Source: Verrucomicrobiia bacterium
GTDB lineage: Bacteria > Verrucomicrobiota > Verrucomicrobiia > Limisphaerales > JADLHS01
Reading direction: 5' to 3'
DNA length: 64,000 nucleotides
Assembly: GCA_011525685.1 (NCBI GenBank)
Contig: WYBW01000187.1
Location: 1-64,000, forward strand
Position numbers and translations under genes: made by a program. This document shows positions 27,701 through 36,517 of the stretch, piece after piece. A model generated the notes under the pieces. The model ran no database searches, was not told the origin of the DNA, and saw nothing but the letters and a program-made list of their open reading frames with translations. Positions within the stretch are counted from its first letter, which is position 1, and each line of letters starts with the position of its first letter.

Positions 27701-28344
27701 GCGCGCAAGGTTTCCAAATCGAACAGCCAGATGTCCGGGTTCATGCCGCCGCGATAGCGCTTCCAGGTCCGGAAATCTGTGCTGATGAGGTTGTAGGCAA
27801 TCGTCTTTCCATCCGGTGAAATGGCGCCGAACTCGCCGTAGGGCATCGGCAACTTCTCGGGCAGGCCACCATCCATGGAAACCTTGTAGAGCTGGTTGAA
27901 GCGGTCCTTGTAGCTGGTCATCGTGGTCGCGTAGAGGATGTGTTTGCCATCGGGATACCAGCCCACCACTCGATCCGGCGCGCCGTGATGGGTGATGCGC
28001 CGCGGCAGTCCGCCCGCCGCCGGAATCACGTAGATGTCCAGGTTGCCATCGTAATTGCCGCTGAACGCAATCAGCGACCCGTCCGGCGAAAACTTGGGAA
28101 ACGACTCCTCGCCGCGCGGCGAACTCAAGCGCACGGCCTGGCCGCCAGCCTTGGGCGCGACCCAGATGTCGCCGGCATAAACGAATGTGATTTGCGTCTC
28201 GGAAACATCCGGTTGACGCATCATGCGTGCGTCAATGCGGTCGGGCGCGGCGGTCCGTGGACTGGCCTCGCCCGCGCGCAACTGGGGCGCGAAGTCCAGG
28301 GCGAGCAGGGTGACGAGAATGAAAGCGGTGCGTGAGGTCATCAT
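24706..28344 (-). CDS. Tricorn-type S41 peptidase with beta-propellers and PDZ domain
   Basis: Exported protease of the tricorn family that would degrade peptides released by other proteases. After a signal peptide (MMTSRTAFILVTLLALD) come two propeller regions rich in WD40-like PD40 repeats (e.g. SPDGSLIAFSGNYDG, WSPDGKLIAYFSDRTGEYEL). Next are a highly charged Lys/Glu linker (KKEEEKKPDEKKDEEKKED), a repeat-derived stretch, a second Ala/Glu/Lys linker, a PDZ domain (EGDYLLAVNGEPLDTS) and the S41 core with NGWSGSGGDCFPYYF (likely nucleophile Ser) and RTWGGLIG. ATG 28344 or 28341 starts the signal peptide; the frame is open to 28392. Residues ~609-661 come from two palindromic repeats (26361-26520). 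Confidence 0.9.
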   Translation of the reverse strand: MMTSRTAFILVTLLALDFAPQLRAGEASPRTAAPDRIDARMMRQPDVSETQITFVYAGDIWVAPKAGGQAVRLSSPRGEESFPKFSPDGSLIAFSGNYDGNLDIYVIPAAGGLPRRITHHGAPDRVVGWYPDGKHILYATTMTSYKDRFNQLYKVSMDGGLPEKLPMPYGEFGAISPDGKTIAYNLISTDFRTWKRYRGGMNPDIWLFDLETLRARNLTQSEAAESMPMWHGDTLYFLSDRDANKRFNLWAYDSNRERFRQVTSFTEHDVHFPSIGPAEIVFENAGRLHLLDLKTEKSREVQITVTTDRATLKPRIENVSGSIQRATISPTGKRALFEARGDIFSAPAEHGVVRNVTRSSGVAERYPTWSPDGKLIAYFSDRTGEYELTVRDAERTMDGQDNERTLTQLGPGFRYQPQWSPDSKKILWIDQTMRIWIYDFDTQTNRCIDQQLWMYHGNLSRFTVSWSSDNRWIAYAGDKDNRNSAIVIYDLKENKRHEVTSGFYNDEEPVFDPDGKYLYFRTGRTFGPNYSELDNSWIYANTWNLAAVPLRKDLPSPLAPRNDEEPATKKAEKKEEEKKPDEKKDEEKKEDEKKEDEKKEDGQRVHVAFPVTLTLSLGEREQQSSAVHPSNVGSPTTDSQPASRRGSGLPLPEGEGQGEGNAAAASDIAEETPAEAKEAEKPETKPAETKDAKKDDKKTKPVEIDLDGFEERVVILPPNGRRYADLGAVSGKLLYRRLPRIGSDGERSTLMFYDLEKREEKTILDDVAGYELSANRQKLLVRQGSAYAIIEPKENQKMDKRIATAGFESNLNPVAEWRQIFNDAWRLERDFFYDPGLHGVDWPAMRERYGALLEDAVTRWDVNYIIGELIGELNSSHTYRSGGDTERSTQRGVGYLGCDFVLTNGAYRIAKIINGAPWDSEVRSPLLQPGVTNVQEGDYLLAVNGEPLDTSKDPWAAFQGMADKPVFLTVNREPTLQGAKEVLVQTLSSEARLRNLAWMDENRRRVEQLSDGQIGYVYVPDTGQNGQNELVRQWRGQITKEGLIIDERFNSGGQIPDRFVELLNRPLRNFWGVRDGKDWSWPPVAHYGPKAMLVNGWSGSGGDCFPYYFKQSGLGPLIGQRTWGGLIGMTGAPPLIDGGSVTVPTFGIYNNEGEWIIESYGVDPDIEVVDDPGEMARGGDPQLERAVLEVQKAVRQKPVPSPQKPKYPNRAG
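26361..26520. repeat. In-frame composite palindromic insertion in the tricorn gene
   Basis: Two near-identical hairpins in opposite orientation: CCCTCTCCC-TCC-GGGAGAGGG (26378-26398) and CCCTCTCCC-CAA-GGGAGAGGG (26484-26504). Outside them are related flanks (CCCTCACCCTGGCCC and, inverted, GGGTCAGGGTGACGGG). Relatives occur at 39284-39499 and 40001-40027. It translates without a stop as LTLSLGERE ... LPLPEGEGQGEG, between two charged linkers. Confidence 0.8.
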
Positions 28345-28661
28345 AAGACTTGTAATGCTGGCAACTGGTTCAGGCGCGGGGAATCTGCCCAAAGCGCGGT
28401 GGAATGGCCAGAGCGGATTTCCCGCGCGCGTACTTTCCGCGGCGACATCTCGTCGGTTTGACTCGCCGCCTCACGCGGCGCGCGAACCCAGCGGCGGCGA
28501 TGGGGGCGTCGCCTCCACCGGGCCGCCAACGGCGTCGCCCCGGCCAAACTTGGCTGAAACAAATCGTCGTGCCCGCGTGTCATGAAATTGTGACGCCGGC
28601 CAGGACGGGCGTAGGCGCATCTTGGTCTATTGCAGATTCGAGGGGCAAAGTCGGTGGAGCT

Positions 28662-28759
28662 GCTCGCGCTGCGAGCGGTAGCGCCGCGTAGAGCGGCGCA
28701 ACTGCCGGTCCTGCGCGCTGCCGTCCACTGAACGTGGACGGGGTGGTCGCATTGCGACC
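28662..28759. repeat. Array of four tandem hairpins with unrelated stems
   Basis: Four perfect hairpins within 98 bases: GCTCGC/GCGAGC (28662-28676), GCGCCGC/GCGGCGC (28681-28699), GTCCAC/GTGGAC (28723-28739), GGTCGC/GCGACC (28745-28759). They fill the middle of the 566-base gap 28345-28910, where no gene is seen, between the divergent tricorn gene and the membrane protein-DUF1800-DUF1501 unit. Confidence 0.75.
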
Positions 28760-28910
28760 GCCTCCACCAGTATGAAATTTGGATGGTCTCAAGACGGGCG
28801 GCCTGCGCCGAATTATTGGTTAACAAGTCGCGACCGGTGATGTATGGTTTCCCGTCAAAAGCCGGTTGCATCGAAATGACTGAAACAATTCAACCCTGGA
28901 GGAAACAACT

Positions 28911-29444
28911 ATGATCATGGCTGACGTGCTGAAGATTCTCCTGATCGTCATCGGGTTGTTGACCGTTTACGTGAGTTATTGGCTGGTGGCCCAGGCGCTG
29001 TTCCCGCGCGTGGTCGAACGGGCGCGCGAACATTACGGCAAACCAGTCAGGATTACGCTGATCGGGCTGGTGGCGGCGGCTCTGCCCTTTGTCATTGGCG
29101 CGGCGATTTCCCAACACCCCAACCCCGCGTTGAAGATCACAGGTGTGACCCTCATGCTCGTCCCGGCTTTGCTCGGGTTGGTCGGTTCGGCGGGGTTGGC
29201 CCAACGGATTGGCGCCGGCCTCCCGTCCCCGGCTGACGCCGAACAGCCCTGGCGACGGGTCTTGCGCGGCGGCATCCTGCTGGCGCTCACCTTCCTGCTG
29301 CCCTTCGTTGGCTGGATCGTGTTGCCCATCTGGGCGCTGCTCAGTGGCTTTGGCGCCTTCCTGCTGAGTGTGAAGGAACTCCGAAAACCTGTCGTGCCCG
29401 CCCCGCCGGTGATCAATCTGACCCAGGCTCAAGGAACCGCGTGA
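28911..29444 (+). CDS. Multi-pass membrane protein of unknown function
   Basis: A 177-residue protein with about four transmembrane helices: VLKILLIVIGLLTVYVSYWL at the start, ITLIGLVAAALPFVIGAAI, ITGVTLMLVPALLGLVGSAG, and a C-terminal pair around GGILLALTFLLPFVGW. It has one of the few clear ribosome sites here, TGGAGGAAACAACT before the ATG. Its TGA stop overlaps the ATG of the DUF1800 gene, so the two are translationally coupled and a DUF1501 gene follows 1 base after the next stop. That context suggests an export or envelope role, but none can be stated. Confidence 0.75.
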   Translation: MIMADVLKILLIVIGLLTVYVSYWLVAQALFPRVVERAREHYGKPVRITLIGLVAAALPFVIGAAISQHPNPALKITGVTLMLVPALLGLVGSAGLAQRIGAGLPSPADAEQPWRRVLRGGILLALTFLLPFVGWIVLPIWALLSGFGAFLLSVKELRKPVVPAPPVINLTQAQGTA

Positions 29445-30961
29445 TGCCCTTGACCCGCCGCAAATTCCTGCGTGTGGGCGGCAGCACCGCCGCGCTGCTG
29501 GCCACGGTCGGTTGCGACCAGTGGCCGCGCGAATTGCGCGTGCTGTATCAACCGGCGAAACCCGGAGGGCCGTTTCAACCGCCGGCCACTGCCGAGATTG
29601 ATGCCGTGACACATGTCCTGAACCGTGCCGCGTTCGGAGCGCGCCCCGGCGATTATGAGCGGGTGCGGCAACTGGCCGATACGCCGGAACTGGCCGCCGC
29701 CGCCTATCTTGAACAGCAATTACGCCCCGAAAACATCGAGGACGAACGGGCGGAATTCGCCGTGCGGCGGTTCGAGACGCTCAGCGTTCCGCTCGGCGAG
29801 TTGTTCGAGTATCAGGAGGAGTTGCTGCACAACGAACTGATGCGCGCCACCCTCGCGCGAGCCGTGCTTTCGGAACGCCAGTTGTTCGAGGTGATGGTTC
29901 AATTCTGGTCGGACCACTTCAACATTGACCCCTCCAAAGGCGACTGCAAATGGCTCAAAGTGGCCGATGACCGCGAGGTGATTCGCAAACATGCGCTCGG
30001 CCGGTTTCCGGACATGTTGCGCGCGTCGGCGCTGAGTCCGGCCATGCTGTGGTATCTCGATGGCCGGGTGAACCGCCGCGCGAACATGGCGGAGAAGCCC
30101 AATGAGAACTACGCCCGCGAGTTGCTTGAACTCCATACCCTCGGCGTCCACGGCGGTTACAGCCAGAAGGACGTCATGGAGGTGGCGCGCTGTTTGACAG
30201 GCTGGACCGTTCGCTCGACGAACCAGAAGCCCTATTTCGAGATCGGCAAGGTCGAGTTCAAGATTCACCAGCACGACTGCGGCGCGAAGGAAGTGCTGGG
30301 CGAACTCGTTCCCGCAATCCCCGGGAATTTGAACAAGGCGGAACGCGAGCGGCGCGGGAAAGCCGAACTGGACCGCGTTCTGGAAATCGTGACGCGCCAT
30401 CCCTCGACCGCGAAACACATCGCCACCAAGCTTTGCGAACGGTTTATTGCCGACGAAACGCCGGCCGGCGCCGTGGAAGTGGTCGCTCGAGCCTTCTCCC
30501 GCAGCGAGGGCGACGTTCGCGCCACCCTTCGTGCGTTGTTCCAGACGGAGGAGTTCCAGCAGCAGCGGGGTAACAAGTTCAAGCGGCCCTTCAATTTCAT
30601 CGCCTCCGCCCTGCGCGCCACGGACGCCAGAACCGATTCGGGGATCGAGATCATTGATTACCTGCGCCGCATGGGCCACGCCCCGTTCAATTATCCCACG
30701 CCCGACGGCTATCCCGAGCCGGCCGCGCCGTGGCTGGGCACGTTGCTGTGGCGTTGGAACTTTGCCCTCGCGCTGGGCGAGAACCGGATCAAGGGCACAA
30801 AGGTGGACTTCGAGGGATTGTTGAAAAACTCCGGCGGCGACGATGGATTGATGGCGCATCTGCTGGGTCGCCAACCCTCGGCGGAAGAAACGCAGGCTTA
30901 CCACGATTCCGGCGCGGGGCTGGCCTTGCTGCTCGCTTCACCGGCTTTCCAAAGGTGCTGA
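29444..30961 (+). CDS. DUF1800 family protein with Tat signal
   Basis: A 505-residue protein with a Tat-like N-terminus (MPLTRRKFLRVGGSTAALLA, then a Cys). It belongs to the DUF1800 family: HVLNRAAFGARPGDYERV near the start, MVQFWSDHFNIDP, ENYARELLELHTLGVHGGYS (the core motif), DVMEVARCLTGW, HPSTAKHIATKLCERF, and a C-terminal FNYPTPDGYPEP. Biochemical function is unknown. The family is almost always encoded next to DUF1501, as here. The ATG overlaps the upstream gene's stop (TGATG), indicating coupling. The twin-Arg signal suggests export of a folded protein. Confidence 0.92.
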   Translation: MPLTRRKFLRVGGSTAALLATVGCDQWPRELRVLYQPAKPGGPFQPPATAEIDAVTHVLNRAAFGARPGDYERVRQLADTPELAAAAYLEQQLRPENIEDERAEFAVRRFETLSVPLGELFEYQEELLHNELMRATLARAVLSERQLFEVMVQFWSDHFNIDPSKGDCKWLKVADDREVIRKHALGRFPDMLRASALSPAMLWYLDGRVNRRANMAEKPNENYARELLELHTLGVHGGYSQKDVMEVARCLTGWTVRSTNQKPYFEIGKVEFKIHQHDCGAKEVLGELVPAIPGNLNKAERERRGKAELDRVLEIVTRHPSTAKHIATKLCERFIADETPAGAVEVVARAFSRSEGDVRATLRALFQTEEFQQQRGNKFKRPFNFIASALRATDARTDSGIEIIDYLRRMGHAPFNYPTPDGYPEPAAPWLGTLLWRWNFALALGENRIKGTKVDFEGLLKNSGGDDGLMAHLLGRQPSAEETQAYHDSGAGLALLLASPAFQRC

Positions 30962-30962
30962 C

Positions 30963-32087
30963 ATGTCCGAAGTCCAAAGCTTCCTAAACGGCAATGGCGA
31001 CGAACGCCGGGCGCTCGTCGTCGTTTTCCTGCGCGGCGGGGCGGATGGTTTGAATCTCGTCGCACCGCTGGAGGACGACGGTTATCACCGCTCTCGCCCG
31101 CGCATCGCCCTCGGCAAGCAGGAGGCCGTGCCGTTGGATGGATTTTACGGACTGAATCCGCTGCTCAAGCCGCTCGAAACGGCCTACCGTGACGGCGCGT
31201 TGGCCATCGTTCACGCGGCGGGTTCGGAGGACAACACGCGCTCGCATTTCGAGGCGCAGGACTTGATGGAGCACGGCGGCATCACTGGCGGCGGCTGGCT
31301 GGGACGCTTCCTCCGTGCCCAAAACCGCACCGCCAGCGGGCCGCTCGCGGCGGTCGCTCTGGGCAAGGCCATTCCCGAATGTCTGCGCGGCGCGCCGGCG
31401 GCGACTGTGCTGCAATCGCTGGACGATTTTTCCATGGGGGAAAACCGCTCCCGGCTCACGCAGGCACTGGCGAAACTCTATGGCATGCAGACCGACGTGC
31501 TGGCTGGCGCCGGACGCGACACCCTCGAAGCCCTGCAGCGCGTCGAACAACTGCGCAAGTCACCCTACCACCCGGCCCACGGCGCGGATTACGGCCGCGA
31601 CGATTTCTCGCGCGGCCTGCTGCAAATCGCCCGCCTCATCAAGTCGCGCGTGGGTTTGCAGGCGGCGTCGGTGGACCTGGGCGGCTGGGATTCCCATTTC
31701 AGCCAGGGCACCCTGATGGACCCGCTCATGGTCCGGCTGGCCCGCGGCCTCTCGGCTTTCTATCAGGACCTCGGCGCGGAAATGCAAACCACCACGGTGG
31801 TCGTGATGACGGAGTTTGGCCGGCGCGTGGAGGAAAACTCCGCCTTCGGCACGGACCACGGCCGCGGCAGCGTGATGTTCGTGCTGGGTGGTGGTATCCA
31901 CGGTGGCCGGGTGCTCGGCAAATGGCCGGGCTTGAGCCGCGAGATCCTGGAAGGGCCGGGCGACTTGCCGGTGACGACCAATTACCGCAACGTTCTCGCG
32001 CCGATTCTGCAGCGCCACGGCGCCGGTGAAAAGTTGGGTCAGGTGTTTCCGGATTTCAGCTTGGAGCCGCTGCCGCTGTACGGCTGA
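30963..32087 (+). CDS. DUF1501 family protein
   Basis: A 374-residue protein of the DUF1501 family, which is distantly related to the alkaline phosphatase/sulfatase fold. Family features: LVVVFLRGGADGLNLVAP, GLNPLLKPLETAYRDGALAI then VHAAGSEDNTRSHF, LGGWDSHFSQG, VVVMTEFGRRVEENSAFGTD and HGRGSVMFVLGGGIHGG. The paired His/Asp residues could form a metal site, but activity is unknown. The start codon is 1 base after the DUF1800 stop, so the three genes from 28911 form one operon. Unlike the partner, it has no obvious signal of its own. Confidence 0.93.
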   Translation: MSEVQSFLNGNGDERRALVVVFLRGGADGLNLVAPLEDDGYHRSRPRIALGKQEAVPLDGFYGLNPLLKPLETAYRDGALAIVHAAGSEDNTRSHFEAQDLMEHGGITGGGWLGRFLRAQNRTASGPLAAVALGKAIPECLRGAPAATVLQSLDDFSMGENRSRLTQALAKLYGMQTDVLAGAGRDTLEALQRVEQLRKSPYHPAHGADYGRDDFSRGLLQIARLIKSRVGLQAASVDLGGWDSHFSQGTLMDPLMVRLARGLSAFYQDLGAEMQTTTVVVMTEFGRRVEENSAFGTDHGRGSVMFVLGGGIHGGRVLGKWPGLSREILEGPGDLPVTTNYRNVLAPILQRHGAGEKLGQVFPDFSLEPLPLYG

Positions 32088-32200
32088 CTGTGGCTGAAGC
32101 CGACAGGTGGTGGAACGGGTCGCGCTGCGACAAGCAGGGTCGCCGTCACAACTTCAAGTGCTCCCCAAGTGGTCCGCGTCCCCACTTCCCCGCGCTTCCC

Positions 32201-32617
32201 TCACATCTCCCGCAAAATCCGGGCGGCCCGCACCACGTTTGCCTCGGTGTCCAGGGCGATGTAGCAGATGAATTTCTTCCCGATGGCGGCTGCGGAGAAA
32301 CCTCGCAGGTTCAGACCGTGATCCGCCAGCGCCGCGGCGATCCGCGCACCCTGTCCCGGTTTATCCGGCCCTTCGATGCGCAGCGTGTGCAGGCTGCTGC
32401 TGCGGGCAAATCCCGCCTCGCCCGCTGCGCCCACCTGCTTGGCGCCCTTGATCGGCGTCACGAAGACCACTCCCTTGCCGCCCTTGTCGCCCAGTCGTCT
32501 GGCAATGACCAGCTCAAGGTTGCAGCCGCCCGCGGCCAGCGCCTTCAGTTTCGCCGCCAGCGCACCCGGCCGGTCCGGGATGGAGGCCACCCACGTGTCC
32601 ACTCGTTGTGATTTCAT
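32201..32617 (-). CDS. Tandem ACT-domain protein
   Basis: A 138-residue protein consisting of two ACT domains: DTWVASIPDRPGALAAKLKA with LELVIARR, then LHTLRIEGPDKPGQGARIAA with LNLRGFSAAAIGKKF. ACT domains bind amino acids or similar ligands and dimerise. A stand-alone pair usually acts as a regulatory partner, and the ligand cannot be told. I chose ATG 32617 because an AAAGGAAAC sequence lies about 10 bases upstream; the longer frame to 32689 adds a Cys-rich tail unlike the family. It is divergent from gnd across a 418-base gap holding palindromes. Confidence 0.82.
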   Translation of the reverse strand: MKSQRVDTWVASIPDRPGALAAKLKALAAGGCNLELVIARRLGDKGGKGVVFVTPIKGAKQVGAAGEAGFARSSSLHTLRIEGPDKPGQGARIAAALADHGLNLRGFSAAAIGKKFICYIALDTEANVVRAARILREM

Positions 32618-32828
32618 AAACTCAGTTTCCTTTCGTTCGTTGATGCAAAGGTTCGTCTCGCCGCCTGCACGAGCGCACTGGACTCTCACGCCCAGCCGTC
32701 GGCCTCGCGGACGGATGCCACACGCACCAGTTGTGGGTCAACGCCTGGACCAATGCAAGCCCGCACATGCCAGCTCCAACAGCTCACCAGGAGCATCTTG
32801 AAACTGTCTCCGAACCAGGCCAGCCCGG

Positions 32829-32918
32829 GGCGTGGCGTTCACGCCGCTTCCGCTTCGGGAAGCACAACGGCCAATCGCCTTGCACAACTGCGCCCGCACG
32901 TTGAAGCGACCTGAACGT
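32829..32918. repeat. Array of three hairpins
   Basis: Three stems: GGCGTG/CACGCC (32829-32845), GCTTCC/GGAAGC (32846-32863) and ACGTT/AACGT (32898-32918). They lie in the gap 32618-33035 between the divergent ACT and gnd genes; no gene is visible there. Confidence 0.65.
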
Positions 32919-33035
32919 CGCGCTCCGGCGGCAGTGCCGAGATTCTCACCGGCTCCATCGCGACGGGAAAATGTGCTCGCGTGCCACATTCGATGTCCTA
33001 TCCTGCCGGCGCAACTTTGACCGAAAGGGAAACAC

Positions 33036-34490
<1,455 letters not shown>

Positions 34491-34600
34491 GCGTTGCGGA
34501 AAGCGGATTGCGGAAGGCGGAATCTGACGTGCTTGCGCAGCGGTTCGGACGCTTCAATCGTGGCGATGGGCGGAGGCTGACGCGGGGGCACGGCGAGAGC

Positions 34601-34690
34601 TCATCCTGCAACCACTGTGGGCTTGTCAGCGTCCGGGGTGGGAACTACGGTGGACAGCGTCATGGTGGGTTTGAGAAGGTAAGTTTTCAT
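34601..34690 (-). CDS. Possible 29-residue peptide ORF
   Basis: Reads MKTYLLKPTMTLSTVVPTPD then ADKPTVVAG and a TGA stop. Its ATG overlaps, on the other strand, the ATG of the + strand micro-ORF at 34689 within the palindrome TTCATGAA. There is no ribosome site and no recognised family. Listed because the 392-base gap 34491-34882 holds nothing else gene-like. Confidence 0.2.
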   Translation of the reverse strand: MKTYLLKPTMTLSTVVPTPDADKPTVVAG

Positions 34691-34793
34691 GAAGGTTGGT
34701 TTTAATGTTTTGGTTGAGATTCAGACCGACGTTCGGAGTGTGTCGCCGGGTGGCGTCGCACTTCAACCCAACATGACATCTAACCCGGCGTGA
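34689..34793 (+). CDS. Possible 34-residue peptide ORF or truncated gene
   Basis: Reads MKVGFNVLVEIQTDVRSVSP then GGVALQPNMTSNPA. GC is lower than in gnd, and the first half looks protein-like; the end runs into a hairpin-forming stretch (34778-34846). This looks like the 5' end of a small gene cut off by the hairpin region. No family recognised. Confidence 0.2.
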   Translation: MKVGFNVLVEIQTDVRSVSPGGVALQPNMTSNPA

Positions 34794-34846
34794 ACGTCGC
34801 GGTTGCAGTCGTGGCGTCCCGCGGGCCGGGTCGCTGATCGTTCGCA
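34778..34846 (+). other. Hairpin region weakly resembling an integron attC site
   Basis: A 69-base stretch from ATCTAAC to GTTCGCA with a 7-bp stem (ACCCGGC/GCCGGGT) between. The left end fits the RYYYAAC core; the right end does not fit GTTRRRY. A similar ending (GATCGCTGAATGTTAGGC, with a consensus GTTAGGC at 35535-35541) lies 15 bases before the next small gene. Suggestive only. Confidence 0.25.
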
Positions 34847-34882
34847 AAAGATAATCTCAAACCAGCGGTTTCACATTCTACA

Positions 34883-35251
34883 GTGAACTCATTTTTGCCT
34901 TTCTCAATCGCATCTCTTGTTGCTGCGTGCGCTTGGACGATCTTGGTGCTTGCGATCGGCCACCGTAAACGGCGATTTGTGGGACTGATTGGAGCTTGGG
35001 CTGCGACCGTAGTGTTGGCTGCGTTATGGCAAGCGCAGGCGGTTCCATGGCTTTGGGTTTTCTTACAGGGAGTTCTCCTCATCTGGCTCGGCGCTATTGC
35101 TCTTCTCATCACTGGCGTTGTTTCGATTTGGCGCGTCAAGGAGCCAGGTCGCCGCCCCCTCCTGTGTTGTGCGGTGCTGAGTATCGTCGTTAACGTTGCC
35201 GCGGGATTGCAGTTTCTTTGGCTCGCTACTGTGAGCCCCGGCGGCGTATGA
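34883..35251 (+). CDS. Small four-helix membrane protein, unknown
   Basis: A 122-residue protein with four hydrophobic segments: IASLVAACAWTILVLAI, FVGLIGAWAATVVLAALW, VFLQGVLLIWLGAIALLI and PLLCCAVLSIVVNVAAGLQF, joined by short basic loops (GHRKRR, RVKEPGRR). No family is recognised. It starts with GTG and has no visible ribosome site. GC is clearly lower than in gnd or the oxidoreductase around it, and it is flanked by hairpins, so the region may be acquired. Confidence 0.6.
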   Translation: MNSFLPFSIASLVAACAWTILVLAIGHRKRRFVGLIGAWAATVVLAALWQAQAVPWLWVFLQGVLLIWLGAIALLITGVVSIWRVKEPGRRPLLCCAVLSIVVNVAAGLQFLWLATVSPGGV

Positions 35252-35306
35252 ATTGGACAAGTGGAACAATTGCGAACAAGGGCGCCGCAGCGCCGCCCCG
35301 CTGGGC

Positions 35307-35334
35307 AGTCCTCCTTCGCTGAAGCTACGGAGGA
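35307..35334. repeat. Palindrome with GGAGG-type stem
   Basis: GTCCTCC/GGAGGAC, 7-bp stem, around TTCGCTGAAGCTAC. A relative is at 36011-36039 (CCCTCC/GGAGGG around TTCGCTCTGCGAGCTAC). It lies in the gap 35252-35555, which has no gene of its own. Confidence 0.7.
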
Positions 35335-35465
35335 CAGGTCGGACGGCTCAGGTGATTGGCCTCGCTCGCGCCCGCTCGCCCGGCCCTGTGGGCCTGTTGC
35401 CTGCGGCAGCATTCCTTTCGCGGCTTCCCAAGCCGCTCAAGTGTCAGCGATGGTTGCAGCCGACC

Positions 35466-35502
35466 GGCGTAAAGCCGCGTCGCGGCCACGCCGCTTTACG
35501 CC
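35466..35502. repeat. Palindrome GGCGTAAAG/CTTTACGCC
   Basis: A 9-bp perfect stem with a 19-base GC-rich inner part that can pair further. It precedes the GTTAGGC word at 35535 and the small gene at 35556. Confidence 0.75.
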
Positions 35503-35555
35503 GGCGTTTTCCCGATGCAGCGGGATCGCTGAATGTTAGGCGTCAAGGCAGGTTT

Positions 35556-35843
35556 ATGAAAACGAAAGTCCATGCGATTCGGCTCGCCCTTGTAGTCGAA
35601 GCCTCTTCGCTCTTGGTCTTCTTCATTCACAGCTCCCGCGCCGTGAATGATGTTTTGTTCGGCTGGTTTGTTCTCTGCAATCTGCCGACCGTGCTTTTGT
35701 TTCGGTCCTATGGTTACTGGCGTCCATTGACCGTTCTTACTTGTCTTGTCATGCAGTCAGTTGTGTGGTTCTTGATTTGGTATGGATTGTTGCGAGCGGT
35801 TGAGAAAATCAAAGGCAGATTAAAGAACAGGCATGATGCCTGA
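35556..35843 (+). CDS. Small membrane protein, unknown
   Basis: A 95-residue protein with three hydrophobic segments: AIRLALVVEASSLLVFFI, VLFGWFVLCNLPTVLLF and VLTCLVMQSVVWFLIWYGLL, and a basic C-tail (EKIKGRLKNRHDA). No family recognised. ATG 35556 is chosen; the open frame runs back to 35253 but that part is palindromic repeat sequence. GC is low for the window, as in the gene at 34883. The stop codon is followed at once by a strong 48-base hairpin (35851-35898). Confidence 0.6.
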   Translation: MKTKVHAIRLALVVEASSLLVFFIHSSRAVNDVLFGWFVLCNLPTVLLFRSYGYWRPLTVLTCLVMQSVVWFLIWYGLLRAVEKIKGRLKNRHDA

Positions 35844-35850
35844 CCTCCAA

Positions 35851-35898
35851 GCATAGCTTTGACCGCCGGAGCGAAGCGGAGGCGCGTCGAAGCTATGC
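35851..35898. repeat. Strong 13-bp hairpin after a small gene
   Basis: GCATAGCTTTGAC pairs with GTCGAAGCTATGC with a single G-T wobble, around a 22-base loop that includes GGAGCGAAGCGGAGG. No T-run follows. It begins the 674-base gap 35844-36517, which holds further palindromes and no gene. Confidence 0.75.
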
Positions 35899-36010
35899 GT
35901 CTTGCTCCGTGGGAAAGCGGAGGGGCGCACGTTCTGCCAAACAGTTAATCAGGACAGGATTGGCGCATTCACCAAATCACCAGCTTTTCCCAGGGAGTGA
36001 GTTGAACCCG

Positions 36011-36039
36011 CCCTCCTTCGCTCTGCGAGCTACGGAGGG
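36011..36039. repeat. Palindrome with GGAGG-type stem, second copy
   Basis: CCCTCC/GGAGGG enclosing TTCGCTCTGCGAGCTAC with an inner GCT/AGC pairing. Relative of 35307-35334. Confidence 0.65.
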
Positions 36040-36344
36040 CAGGCGTGTCGCATTTTCATAAGCCGTCCCCTTGCCATTTGCTTTTAACCTCCGGCTCCGT
36101 TCAGCGGTGCGTGCTGCGCCTGAACCATCGCCGGTCGGTCCCCGCGCACGGACTTGGCTCTCCCCGGATCCGTTCCGCGATCATTGTGCGATCCCGCTCG
36201 TGCCCGCCGACGCACTGGCAGGGCCGGCATTCCCCGGTGGCGCTCACACCGCGCCGGTCCGCGCGCCGTCGGCTCGCAACCTGGGCGCACGCATTCCTCG
36301 CTCCGCGTTCAGTGGACGGAAATGGCTTCGCGGCGTGGGTCGTT

Positions 36345-36385
36345 GCGCCGCTGAATGCGGCGCTACTTGTCGCAGCGCGACAAGT
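36345..36385. repeat. Two adjacent perfect hairpins
   Basis: GCGCCGC-TGAAT-GCGGCGC (36345-36363) and ACTTGTCGC-AGC-GCGACAAGT (36365-36385), one base apart. The GCGCCGC stem recurs at 28681-28699 and 51940-51958; the second resembles the GGCGACTTGTCGCC palindrome at 51891-51904. Confidence 0.75.
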
Positions 36386-36517
36386 TCCACCACGTCTCAC
36401 CCAAGATTCCCGCCAAGAAAGTGAGATGCAGCGGCCGCAACCCACTCCGCGTTTTCCACATTGCGAACCGAGGGCGCGCAGGCTTTACTCGGTCCCAACA
36501 TCAAACCCAACCTCACC

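Noticed and set aside
34778-35541. True integron cassette array
   Set aside because: Only one consensus GTTAGGC was found, the other junction lacks GTTRRRY, a matching RYYYAAC is missing for the second site, and no integrase is present; kept only as a tentative finding.
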